A DNA stretch of 64,000 nt, taken from the NCBI RefSeq assembly GCF_018860525.1, contig NZ_JAHKPM010000029.1, forward strand, positions 1 through 64,000, in the 5' to 3' direction. The DNA comes from Vibrio hepatarius. GTDB taxonomy: Bacteria > Pseudomonadota > Gammaproteobacteria > Enterobacterales > Vibrionaceae. The notes beneath the pieces were generated by a model. It was given only the letters and a program-made list of their open reading frames with translations, ran no database searches and was not told the DNA's origin. Positions 15,429 to 24,740 of the stretch are shown here, piece by piece (position 1 is the stretch's first letter; the number at the start of each line of letters is the position of its first letter). The position numbers and the translations under genes are program-made.

Positions 15429-17546
15429 ATGGGGGCAAGTTTTTGGGAAAGAGGACGACATTTTGTCGCTATCATCTCAGCGCTATCCCTTGTGCTTCTG
15501 TTAGTGATTATTTACGTTTTTTTCTCAGTCTCTAAAATTAAGAATGTTGCACCTGAACCTTATGTCACTATCATTAACAACAACATCACAGCGAAAACCA
15601 AGCTATTAACCGTAAAAGCGGCAATTCTTACCTACACCACCCACAGAGACAAAAAACATCTACTCCAGCTTAAGTTTAAATCGAAAGTGTTCCGAGCGAG
15701 TATCTATCATGATTTACTGGCTGAGAGGACGATAGACTTACACTCAAATTATGGTGATGTGGATGAACTCCGGCAGATTAACCATTTTGTTTCGGAGGCT
15801 TTTGATGACATTGATAAGCTCACTCTAGGTGATATCCAAGCAGCTCAACAAGTGATATCTGCATTTGATAAAGCATACACGCGATTGAATGCTTACTTGT
15901 CTGGATTTGTTAACAATGTCCAGCAGAGGCAGGCTGAATTTCTTAATTTTAAAGAGTCATTTTATAACAAACAATATATTTATTTGGGGATCATTTTCCT
16001 ATGCTCGATGTTAATGGTTGGTGTGATCTCTTGGATGTACTTAAATCAAATCAGATTAGGGAAAGACTTAGAAGAAAAAACCCAAGTTATGGAAGAGGCC
16101 AAAAAGAATGCCGAGCAAAGTGCTAATGCTAAAGCAAGATTTTTGGCTAATATGTCCCATGAAATGCGCACTCCATTAAACGCAATTATTGGTCTGAGTC
16201 AAAAAGAGTATTACCAATCATCAGATGAGCAGACTCGCCACTTTTTATCAATGATTAATAGCTCCGGTGAGCACCTTCTTAAATTGATTAATAATGTTCT
16301 CGACCTAAGTAAAATTGAGAAGGGTAAATCGACGTTATCCAACGACGATTTTTATCTCAGTGAACTTATCGATGTGTCTAAAACGGTATTTATTAATTTT
16401 GATAAGCAACACGACGTTGAGGTGTTCTTTTCTACCGGACTTAAATGTGATTACAAAATTCGCTCAGATAAGACCAAACTAGTGCAAATAATTAATAATT
16501 TAGGTTACAACGCCCTTAAATTTACTGAAAAGGGACTGGTGGATATGTCCATCTCTATCGCAAGGGGAGACGGACAAGATCAACTCAATATTAGAGTCAA
16601 GGATAGTGGTATAGGTATGACTCAAGAGCAGCTTGATAAAGTATTTCAAGAGTTTACCCAAGCTGATGACTCTATTACTCGTAAATATGGTGGAACAGGA
16701 CTTGGCTTGTCTATTTGCCAGTCTTTAGTCTCGATGTTTGGCGGTACGATACAAGTGAATAGTACTTTTGGTGCCGGCAGTGAGTTTAGCGTTAATATTC
16801 CGACAGAGGTGATAAAAGAGAAACCCTTACTTAACCCTTTACAGAACAAAAAATTTGTACAAGTGATAGCCAGTAACCAAGATGTACGCTCGTTGATAAT
16901 TAGTGAATTAGAAGAACTTGATCTCTATGATTCACAGGGCTCAACCTTGCTGTATTATCTCAGTAATGGAGAGCAACTAGATGAGAAACTCAACCAACCG
17001 GTTGAGGTTGAACCAGAATCTATCCTAGTTTATTGTCACGTTAATACACCGTTACCTCTTATGGATAATGCTAGGCTGTTGAGCAAACCTTACGATCTTT
17101 TGAGTTTAGTTAGCTGCTTGCAGGGTACACCTGAACCAAACTCAATATCTCCCTCTATGGGATATGAGCCACGAAAGGTTTCAGCTATGCTGGTTGAAGA
17201 TATTCGCATGAATCAGATTGTGGCAGAAAAGATGCTGCTGACGTTGAGTGCCGAGGTCACAACGGTGAATAATGGTCAAGAATGTCTAGATATGCTTCGA
17301 CAAAAAAGTTTCGATATTATTTTTATGGACATTCAAATGCCCGTGATGGATGGTCTGGAAGCACTGCAGCGCATCAAGACAGAAGGGCTTGCCCCCAATA
17401 CTCCGATTATTGCTTTGACTGCTAATACGTTTGATAGTGATGTAGAGTATTACCTAGAGCAAGGATTTAGTAGCGTTCTTGGTAAACCATTTAAACTTGA
17501 TTGGCTAAAGGGCATACTTGATGAGTATACCCGTATTGAAGGGTAA
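15429..17546 (+). CDS. hybrid sensor histidine kinase with C-terminal receiver
   Basis: 705 residues: membrane segment near 12-34, a periplasmic helical sensor to about 185, a second membrane segment near 186-206, coiled coil, HisKA with phospho-His H244 (MSHEMRTPLNAI), HATPase_c with GTGLGLSICQSL, a degenerate receiver-like segment about 475-570, and a receiver with D634 (IIFMDIQMPVMDG). No cognate response regulator or HPt protein is next to it. The preceding small periplasmic protein is probably its partner. Location between the two purine operons hints at a purine- or redox-related signal, but nothing shows that directly. Confidence 0.87.
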   Translation: MGASFWERGRHFVAIISALSLVLLLVIIYVFFSVSKIKNVAPEPYVTIINNNITAKTKLLTVKAAILTYTTHRDKKHLLQLKFKSKVFRASIYHDLLAERTIDLHSNYGDVDELRQINHFVSEAFDDIDKLTLGDIQAAQQVISAFDKAYTRLNAYLSGFVNNVQQRQAEFLNFKESFYNKQYIYLGIIFLCSMLMVGVISWMYLNQIRLGKDLEEKTQVMEEAKKNAEQSANAKARFLANMSHEMRTPLNAIIGLSQKEYYQSSDEQTRHFLSMINSSGEHLLKLINNVLDLSKIEKGKSTLSNDDFYLSELIDVSKTVFINFDKQHDVEVFFSTGLKCDYKIRSDKTKLVQIINNLGYNALKFTEKGLVDMSISIARGDGQDQLNIRVKDSGIGMTQEQLDKVFQEFTQADDSITRKYGGTGLGLSICQSLVSMFGGTIQVNSTFGAGSEFSVNIPTEVIKEKPLLNPLQNKKFVQVIASNQDVRSLIISELEELDLYDSQGSTLLYYLSNGEQLDEKLNQPVEVEPESILVYCHVNTPLPLMDNARLLSKPYDLLSLVSCLQGTPEPNSISPSMGYEPRKVSAMLVEDIRMNQIVAEKMLLTLSAEVTTVNNGQECLDMLRQKSFDIIFMDIQMPVMDGLEALQRIKTEGLAPNTPIIALTANTFDSDVEYYLEQGFSSVLGKPFKLDWLKGILDEYTRIEG

Positions 17547-17564
17547 AATATGTCAATTAGCCTA

Positions 17565-18299
17565 TTATGGAGTTTTGACACCTACCAACATTCCTACACG
17601 TTGATTTTCGATACCAAGCATCCATTTTTTGAGTGGACTCAGATCACCAAAATCGTAGCAATGAGCAGAAAAAACGCTGTTAAACCCCGCTTTTATTAGT
17701 TGCTCTCGCCAGTGAAGTTCTGAATTGAAACAAACGCCTACTCCAGCGGTGTTGGCGCCCATTTGAGAAGTCATAGGCTTGAGTAGCTTAGAAGACGTTA
17801 ATTGATAGATTAACTTACCTGGTGCATTTGAGTGATCTTTTCCTTCATAAAAGTTTTCAAAGATAATTACAATGCCTTCTGACCCAAGCATGTTATAGGC
17901 AGATTTCAGGCCTTCCAACTGGATTTCATGAGTTTCGCTGTAAGAGGATGCAATAAAGTGATGCAATACCCAGTTAAACTGGATCATATCGTAGTCTTTG
18001 GTACCTTTGAATTGTTGATAAACGCTATTAATAAGAACTTTATTACTATTAGGTATATTTTTAGTGTTCATATTCGAATCAGGCTCTATGATATCGACAA
18101 AGCAGCCAAGGTATTGACTAAGTAGCTTGTCGGCATACAATCCATTACCTCCTCCCACGTCTAGAAAATGTGCTTGGTTTGGATTGCTAATATTCTGATC
18201 AATGATACTGCAAATAAGCCGAAATAAAGCCTTATCGATATATTCGACATCAAATTTAGCGACTTGTTGTGGATTAAGTAACCTTATATTTTCTGACAT
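17565..18299 (-). CDS. class I SAM-dependent methyltransferase
   Basis: 244 residues; the SAM-binding motif I is HFLDVGGGNGLYADKLL near residue 44, with an acidic motif II (VDIIEPD) and the downstream MIQFNWVLHHF. GGAGGTATTATTT precedes the ATG at 18299. It converges on the kinase gene from the other strand and stands 180 bp from guaD. Small-molecule rather than nucleic-acid substrate is likely from its overall form, but the target is not identifiable. Confidence 0.78.
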   Translation of the reverse strand: MSENIRLLNPQQVAKFDVEYIDKALFRLICSIIDQNISNPNQAHFLDVGGGNGLYADKLLSQYLGCFVDIIEPDSNMNTKNIPNSNKVLINSVYQQFKGTKDYDMIQFNWVLHHFIASSYSETHEIQLEGLKSAYNMLGSEGIVIIFENFYEGKDHSNAPGKLIYQLTSSKLLKPMTSQMGANTAGVGVCFNSELHWREQLIKAGFNSVFSAHCYDFGDLSPLKKWMLGIENQRVGMLVGVKTP

Positions 18300-18479
18300 A
18301 AATAATACCTCCAGTTTCAGTTACTTAAGCATATATCATGCCCCAAATGGACCTGTCTTAAGCTACTGATAATAAAAAGTATTTAATTAAGATAAGGATT
18401 GATGTTGAGTTTATTCCCAATATGATTTTTATTTTGATGCATCAGTATTTTTTGCACGCTACTTTAAACCATAATATAT

Positions 18480-19787
18480 CTAGTTAAGATCATAAGCTTT
18501 TTCGCCTAGGATGTAGGTTTCAAATACCGTACGATCATCGCCAAGAGTCAGTAGAATAAAGAGCTTTTCTTCCAGAGTTTTGGCCTGCTCCATTCTTATA
18601 GAAAGTAATGGTGTTGCGTGTAAATCAAGTACCACAAAATCAGCCTCTTTACCGACTTCAAGATTGCCAATTTTATCTTCTAGGTCGAGAGCTCTCGCCC
18701 CACCAAGTGTTGCTAGGTAGAGAGATTTCAAGGGGTGTAATTTCTCTTGTTGAAGTTGCATTACTTTGTATGCTTCGTTCATGGTTTGTAATAAAGAAAA
18801 ACTGGTGCCAGCACCAATATCGGTGCCCATACCGACTTTGACTTTGTAGTTTTCTAGTTTAGATAGTTTGAATAAACCTGAGCCTAAGAAGAGGTTGGAT
18901 GTTGGACAAAACGCAATTGCTGAATCTGTTTCAGCCAAACGCTGACACTCCTGATCTGATAGGTGAATACCATGAGCAAGTACAGAGCGCTTATGCAAAA
19001 GGCCATAGTGATCATAAACATCAAGATAACCAGCACGATCTGGGAAGAGTTCTTTGACCCATTCAATCTCTTTAAGGTTTTCAGATAGGTGAGTATGCAT
19101 GTAAACGTCTGGGTATTGTTCTAGTAGTTTCCCTACCATTGTCAGTTGCTCTGGGCTGCTGGTGGGAGCAAAGCGAGGAGTTACGGCGTAAAGCAGTCTT
19201 CCTTTATTGTGCCACTTGTCAATCAATTGTTTAGAATCGTAATAGCTAGATTTTGGTGTATCAGTCAGTTCTTTTGGAGTATTGCGGTCCATGAGAACTT
19301 TTCCAGCGATCATTCTTAACTGACGTTTTTGTGCTTCTTCGAAAAAGATGTCAACAGATTGTTTATGTACAGTACCAAATACTAAGGCAGTTGTGGTGCC
19401 GTTACTCAATAGTTGATGAAAAAATAGTTTGGCAATATTTCTTGCGTAAATGGGGTCGTTAAAGCGCATTTCTTCAGGGAACGTATAGTTTTCTAACCAG
19501 TCAAGTAATTGGTCTCCATAAGAGGCGATAATGGCTGTTTGTGGGTAGTGTATATGGGTATCGATGAAGCCAGAAGTTATAATTTTATTATTATATCTAG
19601 TGATTTTTATGTCTTTGGGCTGCTTTTTAAGTACCTTTTTTGCCTCGCCTATATCAACCACGTAGCCATTTTCAACTACTAGCAGGCCGTCCTCAAAGAA
19701 CTGATAAGAATTGTTCAGTCCCACGTCTTTAGGATCCTTGATACAGTGTATAATACTTGCGCGAAAAGCTTTGCGTTTATTTGCCAT
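18480..19787 (-). CDS. guaD: guanine deaminase
   Basis: Converts guanine to xanthine and ammonia, feeding xanthine dehydrogenase. 435 residues, amidohydrolase fold; GFIDTHIHYPQT holds the first metal histidines and the guanine-deaminase-specific YPQ, followed by MHTHLSEN, HGIHLSD and GMGTDIGAGTS. AAAGGAAAGATAC precedes the ATG. It is 32 bp downstream of xdhC, so probably co-transcribed with xdhABC. Confidence 0.93.
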   Translation of the reverse strand: MANKRKAFRASIIHCIKDPKDVGLNNSYQFFEDGLLVVENGYVVDIGEAKKVLKKQPKDIKITRYNNKIITSGFIDTHIHYPQTAIIASYGDQLLDWLENYTFPEEMRFNDPIYARNIAKLFFHQLLSNGTTTALVFGTVHKQSVDIFFEEAQKRQLRMIAGKVLMDRNTPKELTDTPKSSYYDSKQLIDKWHNKGRLLYAVTPRFAPTSSPEQLTMVGKLLEQYPDVYMHTHLSENLKEIEWVKELFPDRAGYLDVYDHYGLLHKRSVLAHGIHLSDQECQRLAETDSAIAFCPTSNLFLGSGLFKLSKLENYKVKVGMGTDIGAGTSFSLLQTMNEAYKVMQLQQEKLHPLKSLYLATLGGARALDLEDKIGNLEVGKEADFVVLDLHATPLLSIRMEQAKTLEEKLFILLTLGDDRTVFETYILGEKAYDLN

Positions 19788-19819
19788 GTATCTTTCCTTT
19801 CTAGCCTAGCAGCTAAGCG

Positions 19820-20671
19820 TTAGGCGATGCTATCATTCATTGATATATCGGCCTGCTTATGGTGTTCTTCCTTCGACGTGGACCGTTTTTTCTCCAATGG
19901 TAAACCTTGGTAATGCATGATTAATTCTCCTGCTATCGATACTGCAATTTCAGCGGGATGTTTTCCATCGACAGCACTCAGACCAATAGGGCAAACCATA
20001 GTATCTATTTGTTGTTGCGAGTAACCTCTTTGAGCTAATCGCATATCAAACCTCTTTCTTTTTGACTGTGAACCTATAATGCCGAAATATGTGCTATCCC
20101 CTTTGTCTAGGATGGCTCTCGCTAACTCAAAATCCAATTGATGGTTGTGCGTCATTACTAGATAGTAACTTCCAGATGGTTGAGAACTAATTTCAAATAC
20201 AGGATCATCAGAGACCAGCTTAGTAACACGAGCAGGGATAGAATTTGGGAAAATTTCATCGCGTTGGTCAATCCAAGTCACTCTGAAGGGAAGTGTTGAA
20301 ACGACATGAAGCAGTGCCTGAGCCACGTGACCAGCCCCAAATATGACTAAATGCTTTGCGTTGGGACTGATGGGTTCGAAACTGAGTGTTACCATACCGC
20401 CACAGCATTGGCCCAGCCTAGATCCAAGATTAAATCTTTCCAGCTTGGGGTATGTCTCACCAGACAGAAGCATTTGACGTGCAATGTCTGTAGCGAGGTG
20501 TTCTAGGTGCCCCCCGCCAATGGTTGCGATTAGACGGTTACCAGTAATCAGCATTTTAGTACCAGCAGTCCTTGGCGCTGAGCCATGGGTTTCTATAATA
20601 GTGACTATTACACAAGGTTCATGCTGTTTTTCTAGCTGAGCAAGTTCATGAATCCAATTATCGTTATGCAT
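19820..20671 (-). CDS. xdhC: xanthine dehydrogenase accessory protein XdhC
   Basis: Molybdenum-cofactor sulfuration and insertion chaperone for XdhB. 283 residues: N-terminal XdhC domain with ETHGSAPRTAGTKMLI and GGGHLE, then a Rossmann-like domain with VIFGAGHVAQALLH and YLVMTHNHQLD. Placed 27 bp after xdhB, the standard xdhABC order. Confidence 0.93.
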   Translation of the reverse strand: MHNDNWIHELAQLEKQHEPCVIVTIIETHGSAPRTAGTKMLITGNRLIATIGGGHLEHLATDIARQMLLSGETYPKLERFNLGSRLGQCCGGMVTLSFEPISPNAKHLVIFGAGHVAQALLHVVSTLPFRVTWIDQRDEIFPNSIPARVTKLVSDDPVFEISSQPSGSYYLVMTHNHQLDFELARAILDKGDSTYFGIIGSQSKRKRFDMRLAQRGYSQQQIDTMVCPIGLSAVDGKHPAEIAVSIAGELIMHYQGLPLEKKRSTSKEEHHKQADISMNDSIA

Positions 20672-20698
20672 GGCTTAACTGCCTATTTGAATATGTGT

Positions 20699-23020
20699 TT
20701 ATGGTTTAGAGCGGGTTGCTTGTTGAATTGCCATTAGCACACGCTCAGGTGTTGCTGGTGTATTGAGTGTTGGAGTTGTCCCCTGTGCGACGATAGAGTT
20801 TATGGCGTCTTTTAATGCGCTCCAGACTGAAATAGCGAGCATAAAGGGTGGTTCTCCAACAGCTTTTGAATGAAAGATCGTGTCTTCAGAGTTAGTGTGG
20901 TTTTGCAAAAGCTGAGTATTAAATTCAATGGGCATATCGGTTATAGCTGGTATTTTGTAGTTCGCAGGCCCATTAGTGGTAAGGCGTCCTTGCTCATTCC
21001 AGCTCAGTTCCTCTGTGGTTAGCCAGCCTACGCCTTGTATAAAACCACCTTCAATTTGCCCAATATCTATCGCAGGGTTAAGTGAAGCACCAACATCATG
21101 CAGAATATCGACACGCAGAATTTTATATTCTCCCGTCAAAGTATCAATAATCACTTCTGAGCAGGCTGCCCCATATGCGAAATAGTAAAACGGTCGGCCA
21201 CGTGCTTTCTCACGGTCATAATGGATTTTTGGAGTCCGGTAAAAGCCAGTACTTGAAAGTGATATCTGATTGAAGTATGCCTCTTGAATAAAAGCTTCAA
21301 AGGTTATGGTTTCAGTACCGACTACCACATTGCCATTTTTAAACACAACGTCTTGTGCAGGTATATGATAGTGTTTGACAGCAAACTCAGTTAGGCGTTT
21401 TTTTATTGTTATAGCTGCGTTCTGAGCAGCTTTACCATTGAGATCTGTTCCTGAAGAAGCAGCTGTAGGTGAGGTATTTGGTACTTTATCTGTATTTGTG
21501 GCTGTGATTTGAATTTGTTCTATATCCACTTGGAATTCTTCGGCAACAATTTGAGCCACTTTGGTATTCAAACCCTGTCCCATTTCCGTTCCACCATGGT
21601 TAAGGTGAATGCTGCCATCGGTGTATATATGAATCAGAGCGCCAGCTTGATTGAGAAAAGTAGCGGTAAAGGAAATACCAAACTTTACTGGAGTGATAGC
21701 CAAGCCTTTTTTAAGTATTGGGCTTTGTTTGTTGTACTTACTGATGGACTGACGGCGAGAGTGATAGTCACTGGTTTTTTCAAGTTCAGAGGTGATCGCT
21801 TGCAAGCAATTGTCACCTATCTTTTGGTGGTAATGTGTAATGTTTCGCCCTTCATCACCATAGTAATTAGCTTTGCGGATATCGAGAGGATCTTTCCCTA
21901 GGTAGTGAGCAATTTCATCCATGATATGTTCAATAGTCATCATTCCTTGAGGTCCACCAAAGCCTCTAAATGCAGTGTTTGATGCTTTATTAGTTTTGCA
22001 GCGATGGCCTGTAACCGTTGCGGCCGCCAAGTAGTAGGCATTGTCTGAGTGAAACATAGCGCGGTCAACAATTGAGCTAGATAGATCTGGAGAATAGCCA
22101 CAGTCTCCTGAAAGGACAATATCAACGCCTTCAATGACACCAGCGTCATTGAATCCGACTTTATATTGATTGTAAAAAGGGTGCCGTTTTCCGGTTAGCG
22201 TCATATCTTCCATACGAGGCAGACGCATTTTAGTTGGGCGTCTGGTTTGATGAGCAATTACGGCGGCTAGACAAGCAGGAATCGCAGCCTGAGTTTCTTT
22301 ACCGCCAAAACCTCCGCCCATTCTGCGTACTTCGATGATAATTTTATTTATCGGTAGGTTGAGAACTTGTGCGACTTTATGTTGGACTTCTGTAGGGTTT
22401 TGCGTTGAAGCGTAAACCTGAACCCCACCATCTTCAGTGGGTACTGCGCTGCTGACTTGAGTCTCTAGATAAAAGTGCTCCTGTCCACCTATTTCTAACT
22501 CACCTTCAATGATGTGCTTGGCTTGCTTTAGGGCATTCTTCGATGAGCCTCTTTTTTGCTGGTGGCTTTCTGTGACAAATTGTTTTTGCTCTAAAGCTTG
22601 CTTGACATCGAGGAGAGGAGGAAGAGGTTGATACTCTATAATGGCAGCTTGTGCTGCCTTGCGTGCTATGTCGAGGTTACTGGCCGCGACGGCAAAAATT
22701 GGCTGGCCATAGTATTGAATTAAGCCGTCGCTGAGTAGTGGGTCCCCTGGTAAAATAGCGCCAATATCCAATTTTCCAGGAATGCTTTGGTGCGTTATAA
22801 CGATTTCCACGCCTTCAAACTCATAGCAAGGTGAAACATCAAGTTTAGTTATTTTTGCATGTGCATAGGTGCTGAGTTTTGCATAGACATGTAATTGATT
22901 TGGGTATTCAAGTAAGTCATCAACGTAAACCGCTGTACCTGTAACCTGTTTTTCTGCGCTATCATGTTTAACACTTTTACCTACGCCAGTGGTTAACTCC
23001 TTTTGATGTGATTTAGACAT
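20699..23020 (-). CDS. xdhB: xanthine dehydrogenase molybdopterin-binding subunit
   Basis: Oxidises hypoxanthine and xanthine to urate. 773 residues with the aldehyde-oxidase/xanthine-dehydrogenase domains: an N-terminal Ald_Xan_dh hammerhead segment and a large Mo-cofactor domain with RRMGGGFGGKE, NTAFRGFGGPQG and GGTEMGQGLNTK. The near-terminal KAVGEPPFMLA carries the active-site glutamate region. The ATG overlaps the xdhA stop by 8 bp, indicating translational coupling. Confidence 0.94.
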   Translation of the reverse strand: MSKSHQKELTTGVGKSVKHDSAEKQVTGTAVYVDDLLEYPNQLHVYAKLSTYAHAKITKLDVSPCYEFEGVEIVITHQSIPGKLDIGAILPGDPLLSDGLIQYYGQPIFAVAASNLDIARKAAQAAIIEYQPLPPLLDVKQALEQKQFVTESHQQKRGSSKNALKQAKHIIEGELEIGGQEHFYLETQVSSAVPTEDGGVQVYASTQNPTEVQHKVAQVLNLPINKIIIEVRRMGGGFGGKETQAAIPACLAAVIAHQTRRPTKMRLPRMEDMTLTGKRHPFYNQYKVGFNDAGVIEGVDIVLSGDCGYSPDLSSSIVDRAMFHSDNAYYLAAATVTGHRCKTNKASNTAFRGFGGPQGMMTIEHIMDEIAHYLGKDPLDIRKANYYGDEGRNITHYHQKIGDNCLQAITSELEKTSDYHSRRQSISKYNKQSPILKKGLAITPVKFGISFTATFLNQAGALIHIYTDGSIHLNHGGTEMGQGLNTKVAQIVAEEFQVDIEQIQITATNTDKVPNTSPTAASSGTDLNGKAAQNAAITIKKRLTEFAVKHYHIPAQDVVFKNGNVVVGTETITFEAFIQEAYFNQISLSSTGFYRTPKIHYDREKARGRPFYYFAYGAACSEVIIDTLTGEYKILRVDILHDVGASLNPAIDIGQIEGGFIQGVGWLTTEELSWNEQGRLTTNGPANYKIPAITDMPIEFNTQLLQNHTNSEDTIFHSKAVGEPPFMLAISVWSALKDAINSIVAQGTTPTLNTPATPERVLMAIQQATRSKP

Positions 23021-24458
23021 AAGAGGTCACTCGTGTTTCAATTTGATTGTTAAGATAGTCTTGTTCAATAAACAGCCTTTTAAGCATGTTAGCAGCTACT
23101 ATAGATCGGTACTCTTTGCTAGCACGAAAGTCGGTCAGTGGTTTGAAATCTTTTTTTATTGACTTCATTGCTGATTCGATAGTTTTCTGATCCCATGAGC
23201 TACCAATGAGAGTGTTCTCACAATGAATCGCTCGTTTTGGAATTTCTGCCATACCTCCAAAAGCTATTCGAGCATTAATGACTTTGTTTTTTTTAATTTC
23301 AATATTGAAAGCGCCACATACTGTAGAAATGTCATCATCAAGGCGTTTGGAGAGCTTATAGGCTCGAAACAATGTTTTATTTTTTAGCTTGGGGATGAGA
23401 ATTTGTTCTATGAACTCGCTTTTTTGTTGTGTGGTGACTTTGTAACTAACAAAGAAATCGTCAAGCGGTATTGTTCGTTTTTCCCCACCACATCGTAGCT
23501 TTAAATTAGTGTTCAGTGCGATAAGAAGAGGAGCAATATCACCAATTGGAGATGCATTAGCTAAATTCCCTCCAAGAGTACCTAGGTTGCGTATTTGTGG
23601 CGAAGCGAAACGGTGTAATAGCTCACCAAAGTCAGGAAAGTGTTGTGTGAGTAGGGGAGCTGCGTCAGTAATATTGGTATTGGCGCCAATACTAATTACT
23701 TTACCGTTCTCACAACACAGCTTCATATCATCAACAAGATGTAAGCATATCAAGGTTGTCATTTCTTTGTGAAGCTGAGTTACCTCTAATGCTAAGTCTG
23801 TTCCTCCCGCAACTAATTTGGCTTTAGGGTTTACAGTGTAAACCTTAGCTGTTTCTTCAATGCTGCGCGGGAAATAGGCAGTGAGTTTACCAAACTTAAG
23901 GGTCGCAGGTTGTTTGTTGAGTGATTCGAGCTTGGAAATGGTTGTTTGCTCAAGAGAAGAAAATTGATCAACTAAAGGTTGATGAAAAGATAAGGAAAGA
24001 GCCGCATCTACGATTGAACGATAACCAGTGCAACGACATAAATTGCCGGCGAGAGACTCCAAAATATTTTGTTTGTCTAACTTAGGCTTATTCTTCACCA
24101 GTGCAAACATCGACATAATAAAGCCAGGAGTACAGTAACCACATTGAGAACCATGAAAGTCAACCATAGCCTGCTGAACGGGGTGCAACTTATCACTCTC
24201 TTGCAAATCTTCTATCGTAATGAGCTGTTTTCCATGTAATGAAGAAATAAAGGTCAGGCATGCATTAATGGAACGATACTCAAGTTGATTATTCTTGGCT
24301 TCAGCTAAAACGACGGTACAAGCACCACAGTCTCCAGAACCACACCCCTCTTTGGTCCCAGTTTTACGTGCATGTGTTCTTAGGTATTGAAGAACAGTCA
24401 TGTTAGGTGACAGCTGATGTTCTTGTATGACGCTTTGATTGAGCATGAAAGAAATCAA
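23013..24458 (-). CDS. xdhA: xanthine dehydrogenase Fe-S/FAD subunit
   Basis: Small subunit carrying two 2Fe-2S clusters and FAD. Cys motifs: CGSGDCGACTVV, CGYCTPGFIMSM and LCRCTGYRSIV; FAD site AGGTDLALEV and a C-terminal CO_deh_flav_C domain. I start at a TTG (24458) giving MISFMLNQSV, which matches the family's usual MI-F-LN opening; GGAGGT lies three bases upstream. The further TTG at 24491 adds eleven unlikely residues, and an ATG at 24446 would cut the first strand. About 481 residues. Confidence 0.92.
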   Translation of the reverse strand: MISFMLNQSVIQEHQLSPNMTVLQYLRTHARKTGTKEGCGSGDCGACTVVLAEAKNNQLEYRSINACLTFISSLHGKQLITIEDLQESDKLHPVQQAMVDFHGSQCGYCTPGFIMSMFALVKNKPKLDKQNILESLAGNLCRCTGYRSIVDAALSLSFHQPLVDQFSSLEQTTISKLESLNKQPATLKFGKLTAYFPRSIEETAKVYTVNPKAKLVAGGTDLALEVTQLHKEMTTLICLHLVDDMKLCCENGKVISIGANTNITDAAPLLTQHFPDFGELLHRFASPQIRNLGTLGGNLANASPIGDIAPLLIALNTNLKLRCGGEKRTIPLDDFFVSYKVTTQQKSEFIEQILIPKLKNKTLFRAYKLSKRLDDDISTVCGAFNIEIKKNKVINARIAFGGMAEIPKRAIHCENTLIGSSWDQKTIESAMKSIKKDFKPLTDFRASKEYRSIVAANMLKRLFIEQDYLNNQIETRVTSYV

Positions 24459-24689
24459 GAGACCTCCAGTGTTGTGACACAGTTGTTTCAACTATAAATG
24501 TCTAACGTATTGTTCAACTCTAATTTTATAGCATCATCGAGACATTGATGGGAAAATATCAGCCATTGTCGTTATTCTTAAGTATATGAATACTAGTGGC
24601 TATTTTCTAATTTAAAATCAATGTTATTCACTTAGCATTGATTTTTAAATGACCTAGAAGGTATTGAAGAGAGAATAGACGGATGAAAG

Positions 24690-24719
24690 AATGCCAATCA
24701 AACATTGTTGATTGGCATT
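24690..24719 (-). terminator. terminator hairpin after the subtilase gene
   Basis: AATGCCAATCA at 24690-24700 pairs perfectly with TGATTGGCATT at 24709-24719, an 11-bp stem with an 8-nt loop. On the minus strand it is followed by CTTTC. It lies 20 bp beyond the protease stop codon. Confidence 0.6.
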
Positions 24720-24740
24720 GATTTTATGGTAGGGGGTAAG

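Noticed and set aside
21509..21901. 130-codon plus-strand frame
   Set aside because: Antisense to xdhB, whose reading frame and motifs are unambiguous.
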